From positions 62,001 to 126,000 of the forward strand of contig JALHQZ010000001.1 in assembly GCA_022841705.1 (NCBI GenBank): 64,000 nucleotides of DNA, written 5' to 3'. Positions 1 to 7,474 of this stretch are shown piece after piece. Each line of letters begins with the position of its first letter. The stretch's first letter is position 1. The position numbers and the translations under genes are program-made. The DNA is from Pirellulales bacterium (lineage in GTDB: Bacteria > Planctomycetota > Planctomycetia > Pirellulales > Lacipirellulaceae). The notes under the pieces were generated by a model. It saw only the letters and a list, made by a program, of their open reading frames with translations, did no database searches and was not told the origin of the DNA.

Positions 1-143
1 CAAACTGTCTGAATATCGGGGAGGCTGCCGGGCGTTGGCGCCCTCACGGTTTGCCGATCTTGCCCGAACCATGCGAGCGGAGTATTTTATCAATCGAGAT
101 TGACTGTGCCATCCCCCCTCAGAACTTCACCGGAGGAAGTCTA

Positions 144-1316
144 ATGATTCGCTTCAAGCTCGGTCGGATTGCAAGCCTGTGCGGATGCGTTCTGACGGTC
201 CTATGTCCGTGTTCCCGCGCGGTCGCCGCCAATGAGTTCATTGGGCTCGCCGGCGGCTCAAATCAAATCGCCCTGAGCGAAGCCAATGCGGTGAGCAATG
301 ATGGCCAGGTTGTCGCCGGTCGGATAATTCTCGAGTCGCAATCGACCGCCTTCGTCTGGGATGACTCAATTGGCGCCCAGTCACTCCCCCTGACCTTGGA
401 TGGCTTTGGCGTCTCCGGCAATGGAACGACGATTGTCGGCTCAGGCCTTAACTCCCAGACGGGCACGGTGGAGCCGTTTCGTTGGACCTCTACGACTGGG
501 GTGCAATTGCTTGGCGGTCCAGCGGGTGGCGTCCTAGGTTCCTACACGACCGCCAATGACGTTTCGTACGATGGTTCAATCATCGTCGGAACGACCAACC
601 TCGATGGAAATCTTAAGGCCTTTCGTTGGACCCAACCGACCGGTTTCCATCTTCTCAATGAGACAGGTTCGGCCACTGCCTCGGCCATCTCTGAAAACGG
701 CGAAGTGATTGTTGGGAGAACCTCTGAATTGGGAGAGGCCTATCGCTGGACTTCCGGCTCCGGCCTTGTACCGCTCGGCAAGCTCTCACTTAACGGCAGT
801 GACGCTACGGATGTCTCTGCGGACGGAACCGTTGTCGTGGGCTACAGTGGACTTCAGTCGTTCCGATGGAGTGCTGCAACCGGGATGCTGGCGATTGGGC
901 CTGGGTCAGCTTTTAGTCCGTACAGCATTGACCCCGTACTCAGCTACGCCCTCGCAACGACGCAATCGGGCGAAGCCATCGTTGGCGCCAGTTCGGCGCC
1001 CTACCCCTACGATGCTCCAGGCGTGGGGGGCGCCGCCTATCTCTGGACCGAGACATACGGCATGGAGTCGTTGCCGTTGGTCCTGGAACATCGCTTTGGC
1101 CTCGGTGCCGCGATCCAGAATTGGCGGTTAACAGAAGCGTGGGATATCTCCCCTGACGGTAAGGCCATCGTTGGTCACGGCTTCAATCCAGATGGTCAAG
1201 AAGAAGGGTGGCTTGTGCGGCTCGACCGGCCAATTTCTGTGCCCGAGCCGACCAGTTTCGTCTTAGTCCTGTCGGTTGCGGTTCTCGTTGCGCTGCGCCT
1301 GAGTCGCCGCCAATGA
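144..1316 (+). CDS. PEP-CTERM surface protein with HAF-type repeats
   Basis: The 390-residue protein starts with a signal peptide (MIRFKLGRIASLCG..., Ala-rich cleavage region near residue 30) and ends with a PEP-CTERM sorting signal: VPEP, a hydrophobic stretch, then Arg-rich SRRQ. Between them, about six units carry an F/A-x-RWT...G-x-x-L pattern, as in the extracellular HAF repeat family, probably a beta-propeller. I chose the ATG at 144 because GGAGGAAG lies 7 bases upstream; an in-frame start at 51 would put 31 residues before the signal peptide. It is probably exported and cell-surface anchored. It may be the chromosomal neighbour of the mobile element rather than part of it. The ligand is unknown. 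Confidence 0.8.
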   Translation: MIRFKLGRIASLCGCVLTVLCPCSRAVAANEFIGLAGGSNQIALSEANAVSNDGQVVAGRIILESQSTAFVWDDSIGAQSLPLTLDGFGVSGNGTTIVGSGLNSQTGTVEPFRWTSTTGVQLLGGPAGGVLGSYTTANDVSYDGSIIVGTTNLDGNLKAFRWTQPTGFHLLNETGSATASAISENGEVIVGRTSELGEAYRWTSGSGLVPLGKLSLNGSDATDVSADGTVVVGYSGLQSFRWSAATGMLAIGPGSAFSPYSIDPVLSYALATTQSGEAIVGASSAPYPYDAPGVGGAAYLWTETYGMESLPLVLEHRFGLGAAIQNWRLTEAWDISPDGKAIVGHGFNPDGQEEGWLVRLDRPISVPEPTSFVLVLSVAVLVALRLSRRQ

Positions 1317-1362
1317 GCGCTGCCCTCTGTCTCTTCAGCCCCGTCCATGGGCCCGCAGCCCT

Positions 1363-1776
1363 TTACGCGATCACGGTGATCGTTTGCCCGCCGGGGCCTT
1401 TGTAGAACCGAAAGTCGTCCGGATCGACCGTGAAGATTTCCTTGATCCCTTCGCGGTTCGCCAAGTGGATCAGTCTGGCGTCGGCGAAGTCCAAGTCACT
1501 ATCGGCGTACTGGGTGAGGAGTTGTTTGATCGGCGCGATGTCGGCGGTGGTGAACTCCAAGAGTTGGATTTTGCCGCTCTGGACGCTGCTCAAGAGTCGC
1601 GGGAACTGGGTTGGATCGGCCTTAAGAAAATGGGCCACTTCGGTCAGCACCGGCCAGCAGGTATACAACGCTTCGGGAACTTGCGGCAGGAGCTCAACGA
1701 CCCGCTTCCGATGTTGATCCTTGGGACTGCGCAGCGCCACGAGCGGCCCGGTGTCAATCAGTCCCCGGCGGCTCAT
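1363..1776 (-). CDS. PIN-domain toxin ribonuclease (VapC-like)
   Basis: A 137-residue single PIN domain, the normal length for VapC. The acidic residues of a PIN metal site are present: D8 in LIDTGPLVAL, E46 in VLTEVAHFL, D96/D99 in DLDFADARLIH and D118 in FTVDPDDF. The family cleaves RNA (often tRNA or rRNA) when released from its antitoxin. The ATG overlaps the last 4 bases of the upstream antitoxin gene, which indicates translational coupling in a bicistronic toxin-antitoxin operon. Such modules stabilise plasmids and integrative elements. The function is well supported by motif and context; the RNA target cannot be read from sequence. Confidence 0.85.
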   Translation of the reverse strand: MSRRGLIDTGPLVALRSPKDQHRKRVVELLPQVPEALYTCWPVLTEVAHFLKADPTQFPRLLSSVQSGKIQLLEFTTADIAPIKQLLTQYADSDLDFADARLIHLANREGIKEIFTVDPDDFRFYKGPGGQTITVIA

Positions 1777-2039
1777 CGGCCGAAGTCCTCCATGTATTTC
1801 GGATTGGTCAGCAGGTCGGCCGGATAATCGCCACCCCCTTCGAGCAAGCCCTCTTCGATGACCACGTCATAAAATGACCGGGCCGGTTTCTCCGGCGGCG
1901 AGGTGGGTGCGAGGGGGCCCGCGACGTGCTGCGCCTTGAGTAAAGCGGCGGCGAACTCGGGGACCGAGACGCCAGCCGCGGCCGCCGCGGTGCGGAGTTT
2001 CGCGGCGTCGGTGTCAGGAAGCTCAATGGTGAGTTGCAT
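1773..2039 (-). CDS. Antitoxin partner of the PIN toxin
   Basis: An 88-residue protein beginning MQLTIELPDTDAAKLR, a beta strand followed by a helix as in ribbon-helix-helix-type or related small antitoxins. The Pro/Ser-rich middle and the acidic C-terminal part (DVVIEEGLLEGG, KYMEDFGR) are typical of a toxin-wrapping tail. The ATG at 2039 is preferred to the upstream in-frame starts because a purine-rich GGAAAGGA precedes it and the beta strand begins right there. It overlaps the toxin gene by 4 bp. It probably neutralises the PIN toxin and represses its own promoter (inference from family behaviour). Confidence 0.75.
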   Translation of the reverse strand: MQLTIELPDTDAAKLRTAAAAAGVSVPEFAAALLKAQHVAGPLAPTSPPEKPARSFYDVVIEEGLLEGGGDYPADLLTNPKYMEDFGR

Positions 2040-2103
2040 GGCGGTTGGTCCTTTCCCGACCATTATACCACCGCCCAAAAACCGAAGGGAAGACTTTTCT
2101 GCA

Positions 2104-2421
2104 TCATCCCTGCCCCTCCTCGGCCTGCCGCTCCGCGGCAATCGTGCGAAGGGTGCGCAAGAGTTCTTGCGTCAACGCGCTCAAGCGGCGGCAATTTTGC
2201 TCGGCCGTCGATGAGGACTCCTGCGCGGCGAGCTCGACCATTTCGGCGGTGCGGCGGGCGATTTTCTCGGCCAGCCTGGTCCCGAGCGTAAGCGAAATCC
2301 GTGGCAGCGATTGCGCCTGGCCATCAATGCCGATCTGCTGCCGGAGATACCTGACCGGATCGGCGATGCCGACCGCGGTGGCGAGTTCGATCAAGTCAGC
2401 GGGAATGGTGAAGGGAGCCAT
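2104..2421 (-). CDS. Hypothetical helical protein of the element
   Basis: A 105-residue protein I do not recognise. It begins MAPFTIPADLIELATAVGIAD and is predicted largely helical, with many Ala, Leu and Arg residues and a charged C-terminal helix. AAAGGAAT sits just upstream of the ATG, supporting the start. It lies between repC and the toxin-antitoxin pair in the same orientation, separated from the antitoxin by about 65 bp, so it could share their transcript. A small regulatory or partition-accessory role is possible but nothing in the sequence proves it. Confidence 0.55.
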   Translation of the reverse strand: MAPFTIPADLIELATAVGIADPVRYLRQQIGIDGQAQSLPRISLTLGTRLAEKIARRTAEMVELAAQESSSTAEQNCRRLSALTQELLRTLRTIAAERQAEEGQG

Positions 2422-2617
2422 CGGAGTATTCCTTTCCGTCCCATTCTACCACCCTGGCCGGGCGGAAGGAAAGGTTTTTCGCCCCGCCTTTCCTTCTCTA
2501 CCGTCCTCGTCTCTCTACCACGCCCGGCCGCCCGACACTGAGTGACCAAAGCGGCTGCTCGGCTGGCCGATGGCGTCGCGGCGTGCTTACCTTCTGTCAA
2601 CATCGTAAATCGAGACC

Positions 2618-3982
2618 TCAAACTCTTTGTGGATTTGTCCATCTGGGCGCGTATTTTCCGACGAGGTGCTCAGGCGCCGGTGCGCATGCGAAAATCTCTT
2701 CAGCCCTCCCAGCCTGTTCTAGCAGCCCGTAAACCGAGTTATGCAGCCGCAACTCGTGTTTCCCGGCCCGCTTCACCAGCGCCCGAAAATAAGCGGCCGG
2801 TTTAAGGACCGGATTGTCCGGTCGGTCGAGAGCGCGGTCGGTGAGCAGGAGGCAGAGTGCGGCGCCGGCGCGGCCGAGGATGTGGCAGCCCTCGCCCCAG
2901 CTCGCTTGTGAGATTCCGAGGGTGGACCGTAAGCACCAAGCGGCATCGATGACATCGGACCAGTTGAGGGGCCGTGGTTCGTACGGCAGCGCCGCCCGAA
3001 AGCGGTCGCTGGCGACGTGCAGCACCTGCGCCAGCGAAACATGCGGGAGCCCACTGGCGCTGGCGGCGCCCTCCTCCTCCGCAGGTTCGACTACGCTTTC
3101 CTGAAAGCCTGTTTTGGCCGTCGGCCTACAGACTGATTTATCAGTTAATTCTTGAGTGGAAGAATTGTTGGGGACGAAGTTTTTTGCGTCCCGGGACGAA
3201 GGACGATGAGTCACCAGTTTTGCGGGAAGCGTCCCCTCCTCTGCGCCAACTGCTGCCAACAAGACCGAGCGGAGCGCCTGATGCTGAGCCAAGAGCGCTC
3301 GCAACGCGGCAAGGCTCTGATAGGTGCGAATGCGACCGGCGAGCGCAGCATAGTCCGCTTCCCAACGAGACCCCTCCCCGTTCCGGGTTTGCAACTCCAA
3401 AAGCAGCGCGCAGATTTGGCGGCGCTCGAAGCTGATCTGTCGTTTGGCGGCGAGCCAAGCCTGATCAAACAGCTGCTTTTCCTGGAGCTTGGTTTCCAGT
3501 TCCTCCTTGAGGTAGGCCAGCGGCGTGAGGTCCACGCCATAGGCGAACTGCAAGCGTCCGCTCTGCGGATCGCGATGGCCGAAGCGGCGATGGTTGCCAC
3601 TGTCATTCCAAGTGATGGCGCCCACCTTAAACAACTGCTGCTCAAGATTTTGGATTTGGCGCTCGGTGACGCCGAGATCGAGCGCCGTCTTGGCGAGCGA
3701 TTGAAAAACAATCGGACGGCTCCCCTCCTCCCAATCACAGTCGCGGGTAAAGGCGAGATAGTAATCGAGCAGTTGGATCATCCGGGGCGTAAATCCGGCC
3801 GCCTTCCCTGCCCGTTTCACGAGCAAGAGCAGGTCATAGCGGTTGACGCTCACGTCGAGACCCGTGAAATCTTCGCATTGGGCGAAGGCTTGCCGAGAAG
3901 CAGGCGATGCGGGGCGGCCCCCTCCTCGTCTCAATTCAGCGGGATACTCAATAATCGACGGTGTTGGCATTCGGCATATCAC
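2618..3982 (-). CDS. RepC-like plasmid replication initiator
   Basis: A 454-residue protein. Its N-terminal ~200 residues (LLLLVKRAGKAAGFTPRMI, then LAKTALDLGVTERQIQNLEQ, then GAITWNDSGNHRRF) match the winged-HTH pattern of the plasmid replication protein C N-terminal family, known from alphaproteobacterial repABC plasmids. A low-complexity linker at about 270-310 joins a second helical domain. The start is either GTG at 3982, with GAGGGA 3-4 bases upstream, or ATG at 3970. Upstream lie a hairpin, a possible antisense RNA and an iteron-like array; no parA/parB genes are adjacent. It probably initiates replication of the excised circular form. RepC-family membership is inferred from pattern, not from a search. 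Confidence 0.75.
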   Translation of the reverse strand: MICRMPTPSIIEYPAELRRGGGRPASPASRQAFAQCEDFTGLDVSVNRYDLLLLVKRAGKAAGFTPRMIQLLDYYLAFTRDCDWEEGSRPIVFQSLAKTALDLGVTERQIQNLEQQLFKVGAITWNDSGNHRRFGHRDPQSGRLQFAYGVDLTPLAYLKEELETKLQEKQLFDQAWLAAKRQISFERRQICALLLELQTRNGEGSRWEADYAALAGRIRTYQSLAALRALLAQHQALRSVLLAAVGAEEGTLPAKLVTHRPSSRDAKNFVPNNSSTQELTDKSVCRPTAKTGFQESVVEPAEEEGAASASGLPHVSLAQVLHVASDRFRAALPYEPRPLNWSDVIDAAWCLRSTLGISQASWGEGCHILGRAGAALCLLLTDRALDRPDNPVLKPAAYFRALVKRAGKHELRLHNSVYGLLEQAGRAEEIFACAPAPEHLVGKYAPRWTNPQRV

Positions 3983-4045
3983 GTTCCCTCATCAGCGCCC
4001 GCCTGAATCGATGGCGCAAAAAGTCGCTGCCGATTCATTTTTGAA

Positions 4046-4074
4046 TTGCATGGCGGGTCGAAGAGCGCTACAGT
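4046..4074 (+). promoter_or_regulatory. Candidate sigma-70 promoter antisense to repC leader
   Basis: TTGCAT at 4046-4051 and TACAGT at 4069-4074 are separated by 17 bases, the optimal spacing. It points away from repC and would start transcription near 4081, only about 35 bases before a strong terminator hairpin. No reading frame of useful size lies between. Confidence 0.45.
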
Positions 4075-4080
4075 GGGAAT

Positions 4081-4142
4081 GAAGATTTCTACATTGCTTC
4101 GCTCTTCCCAGAGACAACCGCCGCGCTAACGGCGGTTTTTTC
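4081..4142 (+). ncRNA. Candidate countertranscribed RNA controlling repC
   Basis: A transcript from the promoter at 4046-4074 to the terminator at 4116-4142 would be about 60 nt and complementary to the leader of any repC mRNA that starts to the right of 4142. Small antisense RNAs with one terminator hairpin control RepC synthesis in repABC plasmids, and this has the same position and layout. The call rests on geometry alone; no expression evidence is available. Confidence 0.4.
4116..4142 (+). terminator. Rho-independent terminator
   Basis: AACCGCCG (4116-4123), a short loop, then CGGCGGTT (4130-4137) followed by a run of T. The T-run is on the + strand, so it ends rightward transcription. 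The only rightward transcript that makes sense here is the small RNA starting near 4081. Confidence 0.75.
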
Positions 4143-4278
4143 TGTTGGGGTGCTTCTTTCGGGGGGCGTTCTCCTTCAAGGTTGGCAGGTGGGACAAGTG
4201 GCCGCGCACAGAAGGCGCCGCCGGTGAGATTAGCTGGCCACGATTCGACCAGCCGCCCAAACACTGTACAGCAGTTGT

Positions 4279-4682
4279 GACCAGTTATCGACAAGAATCT
4301 GCGCACCTTGGCGCTGTCCATTGCTGACCACTGGTCACCGCGCAAAACCTGCCCAGTGCTGTCCAGTCCGAATCGTAAGCGGCAATTCCTACGCTGGGAT
4401 GCGAACCTTCCCCTGCCCAGTGGTGACCAGTTAGCAGCGAATTGAGCAGCCAAGTGGTTGACCAGCGCGCTCGTTGTGGCTGGTCATCCCTCTGCTCAAC
4501 CGAACTGTGCAGTGTGCTGAACAGCAGCAAGCTGACCAGTGATGACCACTGAGCAATTCCCTGCGCCTGACCAGGGCTGTTCAGCGCAACATTATCTTTA
4601 GCGGAAAAGCCAACCAATCCGCCGATCGGCTGGTAGTTTGCCCCGTGAGCAGGGGGCTGGCCACTGGTCAGGGTTCTGGTCA
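4279..4682. repeat. Iteron-like array, candidate plasmid origin or partition site
   Basis: About ten copies of TGACCA or its complement TGGTCA lie in 400 bp: near 4279, 4325-4337 (two facing copies, TGACCACTGGTCA), 4424, 4459, 4480-4486, 4533, 4543, 4568, 4664 and 4676. Many extend to CTGACCAGT. Orientation and spacing are mixed, so this is not a CRISPR. The array sits between the divergent repC-like gene and a plasmid-type DNA-binding protein and holds no plausible gene. It is best read as binding sites for an initiator or partition protein, as in iteron origins. Confidence 0.65.
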
Positions 4683-4801
4683 ATCGCTGCACGAATCGGC
4701 TGAACACTCCCGATTGCTGCTCATAAAAACCTCTTGCGCAGCGCGAGTTGGCGGTGATACGGTACAGCGAGTGATGTCTCAGAGGAGGGAGCCTGCGTAC
4801 C

Positions 4802-5356
4802 ATGACCAAGTATTCGATTTCTGCCGCCAATCGCATCACTGGCAAGAGCCGAACGACGATCGCCAAACATCTTGCTTCCGGCAGGATTTCTGCGACTGAC
4901 GATGGGCAGGGAAACAAGCTCATTGATGCTTCGGAGCTCATCAGGGTGTATGGAGACGCCTGCGACTTTAGCCGGGAGGAGGGGAGCGCTATCCGCAACG
5001 CGGGACAAGCCAGTGAGCAGGGTGGTCAACCCGCCCTGACCAATCTCGCGGCTCAGCTTGAAAAAGAAGTCGCCGAGCGCGAGCGAGAACGGTCCCACTA
5101 CCGGCAGCAGATTGAACACCTGCAAGAGGCGCTTAAGCTCAGCCAGGAAGTTCAAAGCAAAGCGATGTTGCTGCTCGAACACCGGACCACGGGAGGAGGG
5201 GAGTGGCAAATGGCAATCAAACAGCTCGAAGAGCGGATTGCCAACCGTGAGCAGGTAGCGACCGCTGAGCAGGCGAAGGCGGTTGCCGATGCCAAGCAAG
5301 CGGCCCGGGCTGAGATTTTGGCTCAGCCGTGGTGGCGGGTGGTGATTGGCTCTTGA
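4802..5356 (+). CDS. Plasmid replication-associated HTH DNA-binding protein
   Basis: A 184-residue protein with an N-terminal helix-turn-helix (residues ~4-52: ISAANRITGKSRTTIAKHL, then LIDASELIRVYG). A long coiled coil of Glu, Arg and Gln follows at ~75-165 (AAQLEKEVAERERERSHYRQ), and the tail is PWWRVVIGS. This architecture is familiar from small proteins encoded next to iteron origins on plasmids, and is KfrA-like in layout. The ATG is preceded by GGAGGG at 12 bases. Because it lies directly right of the TGACCA array and diverges from repC, it is a good candidate for the protein that binds the array and tunes replication or segregation. Confidence 0.7.
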   Translation: MTKYSISAANRITGKSRTTIAKHLASGRISATDDGQGNKLIDASELIRVYGDACDFSREEGSAIRNAGQASEQGGQPALTNLAAQLEKEVAERERERSHYRQQIEHLQEALKLSQEVQSKAMLLLEHRTTGGGEWQMAIKQLEERIANREQVATAEQAKAVADAKQAARAEILAQPWWRVVIGS

Positions 5357-5405
5357 GCAATTTTGAGAGCATTGCCAAGTTCAGCTAGCGCTCACGATCC
5401 TCGCC

Positions 5406-5814
5406 TCAATTTTTATCGACTCCACGCTCTTTCCCTAACCCCTTGGCCACAATTTCCTCCCATTGAGGGAGGTGCTTCGCCACTTCCTTGGCGCCAGCTT
5501 TGGGCAAGATGTCGCCACCGAAATTGACGGGCGAGGGGGCCAGCGTGGCGCCTGCTGGCGCAGGAATGCTTGTCGCCGAGCTGCCGGATCGCTCAACAAG
5601 CGAAACGCACCGGTCCGTTTCGCGGATCGGCTCGCTTCTCGGTGACCTTTGCCCCGCAAAATGCTTTTTGAATCATTAGCTTGCAAAACTTTTTTAAGGC
5701 GCCACCCGAGCGCCACGACGCTGCCAACAGGTTCGCCGCGACGTCCTTGCTACTCGGCACCGGTTTGCTGATGCCCGGCGGGCGGTGTTCGAGCGACGCG
5801 TTGTTCTTCGTCAC
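5406..5814 (-). pseudogene. Frameshifted remnant sharing a motif with the 14.6-kb gene
   Basis: Starting at a GTG at 5814 with a G-rich ribosome-binding-like stretch, the frame reads HRPPGISKPVPSSKD and then stops at 5593. A second frame, open from about 5685 to a stop at 5406, reads well as protein (SPVNFGGDILPKAGAKEVA, then HLPQWEEIVAKGLGKER) but has no start codon. The simplest reading is one gene broken by a frameshift. The HRPPGISKPVPSSKD segment is nearly identical, also at DNA level over about 55 bp, to residues ~107-121 of the gene at 14571. The function is unknown. Confidence 0.45.
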
Positions 5815-6136
5815 CCACCCCTCATTCTCTACTGCCCGCACCCCTCCAACGATGCTCCTTCCGACGGTGTTTGCTGCTGAACCCCACCCTGGTTCAGAAT
5901 GGTCGGCGATGGGGAGGGTCGGCGCCGCCAAACCCCGCAAAATCTGCGGCTGCTTAGATGCTGAATGACGTTTTTTTGCCGTGGGAAATCAGCGTAAAAA
6001 GGGAGCTTTCTTCAACCTTCCCTGGCGGGTCTCCACCTTGGAAACCCCTCCCGGCCACCGGGGCAGGGCCCCGCTGGGCCCGGAGCCTAAAACAGCCCTG
6101 CGGCCCGCGCCGGGCGTCATTCCGGGTGAGCCGGAC
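5815..6136. other. No gene seen
   Basis: A GC-rich stretch of about 320 bp between the broken gene and a small leftward gene. It contains several short G/C-rich inverted repeats (around 6030-6110) but no frame with a convincing start and composition, and no clear promoter or terminator. Confidence 0.5.
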
Positions 6137-6346
6137 TTACGCCGCTTCCGGCTTCTCGCGCTTGGGCTGCACGGGCTGAATGATGAGTCGGCCGCTGATC
6201 GCCAGCCCGTTTGTAATGTCGAGGGCGTAGCCGCTTCCATCATCGGCCGGCTTGAGATTGCCGATCGAAATTCGGTTCCATTTGGTTTGGCGTTCGTGCT
6301 CGAAGCAATTTAGGATAATCGCTTCGTAGGTCGTATTCCGGCCCAT
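6137..6346 (-). CDS. Small hypothetical protein
   Basis: A 69-residue protein starting MGRNTTYEAIILNCFEHERQ and ending PVQPKREKPEAA. I chose the ATG at 6346 because GAAGG lies 7 bases upstream; 22 more in-frame residues are possible but less likely. The middle (WNRISIGNLKPADDG, then YALDITNGLAISGRLII) looks like a small beta-barrel, and the tail is basic. It follows the Toprim gene in the same direction with a 70-bp gap, so the two may be cotranscribed and act in DNA processing. I do not recognise the family. Confidence 0.55.
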   Translation of the reverse strand: MGRNTTYEAIILNCFEHERQTKWNRISIGNLKPADDGSGYALDITNGLAISGRLIIQPVQPKREKPEAA

Positions 6347-6416
6347 AATCGGGCCTTCGTTCGGTTGGTGATTGAAGGGGCCTAAAATGCCGATTTCTAC
6401 AGCGATTGTCAATCAA

Positions 6417-7406
6417 TTACGAGCCGTAACTGAGGCCGGGCGATGGGCCGCGGCCCGGGGTCAATTCGGCATTCCAATCGAGCCCGCGGATGCGGGGGCT
6501 ATGCCGGCGAAATTGCAAGTCGGTTCGCCCCGCCTCTTGAAAAATGCCCGCGAGTTGTTCCGCGAACTTATCCCCGCCGGCGTCGTTATCCACGGCTGCG
6601 ATAACCTCGCCGTGGGGCAAACTTTTGATTGCCGCAGCGAGCAGGGCGGGTTGCTGGTGGTTCATGGTCCCCTCGAAGGTGGCTATGCGGGCGTTCTCAG
6701 GTCCAAAGAGTTTCAGGTACGAGAGCCCATCGAGCACCCCCTCGGCGACCACCAACCGGCGATCCTCGGGCCCAGGATAGCTCAGGAAGAGCGCTTTGGT
6801 CCCCCCGGGGGCAAAACCCTTCCAGCCCTGATTCAGGGCGATGTAGCCGCAAATCTCCCCTTCGGCGTCCGTGTGGGGGAAAACCACGTTCCCAAAGCCT
6901 CGCGTGTCGTCCCTTCGCAGTTTATCGTGAAGGAGGGGGAGGGTGAGGATTTCCGGCGGGATGCCGCGGACTTGATTCAGATAGGGGTGAACGCCGTCAA
7001 GAATCGGCGTCATCGCGGCCCAAGCGGCCTGGACGCCGAACTGGTCCCGTGTGGTAGGCTTAAGGGCCGCCGAGACGTGGCGGACGGCAGGGGGGCCACC
7101 GACAGCCCGCGTCAGCCACGGCCGCAGCTCTTTGCGACATTCGCCGAGATTGGAGAATCGCTCGACGGTTTGGAGGTAATCAAAAATCGAGCCGGCTCCA
7201 GCGGCCCCGATCCAGAGAAAGTTCCCATCCGGGCCTCGGCCGATCGTTAATTTAAGGTCCCCCTTAACCATGACTTTTCCAGAGGCCCAGGATTTGCGGG
7301 GGTCAATCTCGAAACCGCGAGCCGCGAGGAAATCAACGAGATTGATTTTCTTCATTTGCTTCAATTCGGTATCGCGATCGCCGATCATGTTCGCAGTGTA
7401 TCGCAT
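6417..7406 (-). CDS. Toprim-domain protein (DUF3991/primase-like)
   Basis: A 329-residue protein whose C-terminal half is a Toprim fold: E222 in RLVVAEGVLDGLSYL and D273-x-D275 in AAVDNDAGGDK supply the catalytic Glu and Asp-x-Asp. The N-terminal part (KINLVDFLAARGFEIDPRKSW, then GNFLWIGAAGAGSIFDYLQ) matches the DUF3991-type segment found in mobile-element Toprim proteins, a degenerate counterpart of the DnaG zinc-finger region. Such proteins serve as primases or in processing of transferred single strands on plasmids and ICEs. The start may be ATG 7406 or ATG 7388. A relaxase, often linked to this family, is not nearby. Confidence 0.75.
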   Translation of the reverse strand: MRYTANMIGDRDTELKQMKKINLVDFLAARGFEIDPRKSWASGKVMVKGDLKLTIGRGPDGNFLWIGAAGAGSIFDYLQTVERFSNLGECRKELRPWLTRAVGGPPAVRHVSAALKPTTRDQFGVQAAWAAMTPILDGVHPYLNQVRGIPPEILTLPLLHDKLRRDDTRGFGNVVFPHTDAEGEICGYIALNQGWKGFAPGGTKALFLSYPGPEDRRLVVAEGVLDGLSYLKLFGPENARIATFEGTMNHQQPALLAAAIKSLPHGEVIAAVDNDAGGDKFAEQLAGIFQEAGRTDLQFRRHSPRIRGLDWNAELTPGRGPSPGLSYGS

Positions 7407-7474
7407 TGAGACTGGTAATCAAGAAACTTCAGGTTGGTAATTCGCCGCAACAAGAGTATGCAAGGTTTCCCAAG

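Noticed and set aside
1..143. A coding extension of the PEP-CTERM gene to 51
   Set aside because: The extra 31 residues do not look like a leader and the Shine-Dalgarno sequence and signal peptide both point to 144.
4279..4682. CRISPR array
   Set aside because: The repeated word is only 6-9 bases, occurs in both orientations and at irregular spacing, with no equal spacers and no cas genes nearby.
5435..5716. An intact leftward gene in the 5.4-5.7 kb region
   Set aside because: Residue composition (Arg/Ser/Trp-rich) in that frame is unnatural; the protein-like signal is in another frame without a start, consistent with a broken gene.
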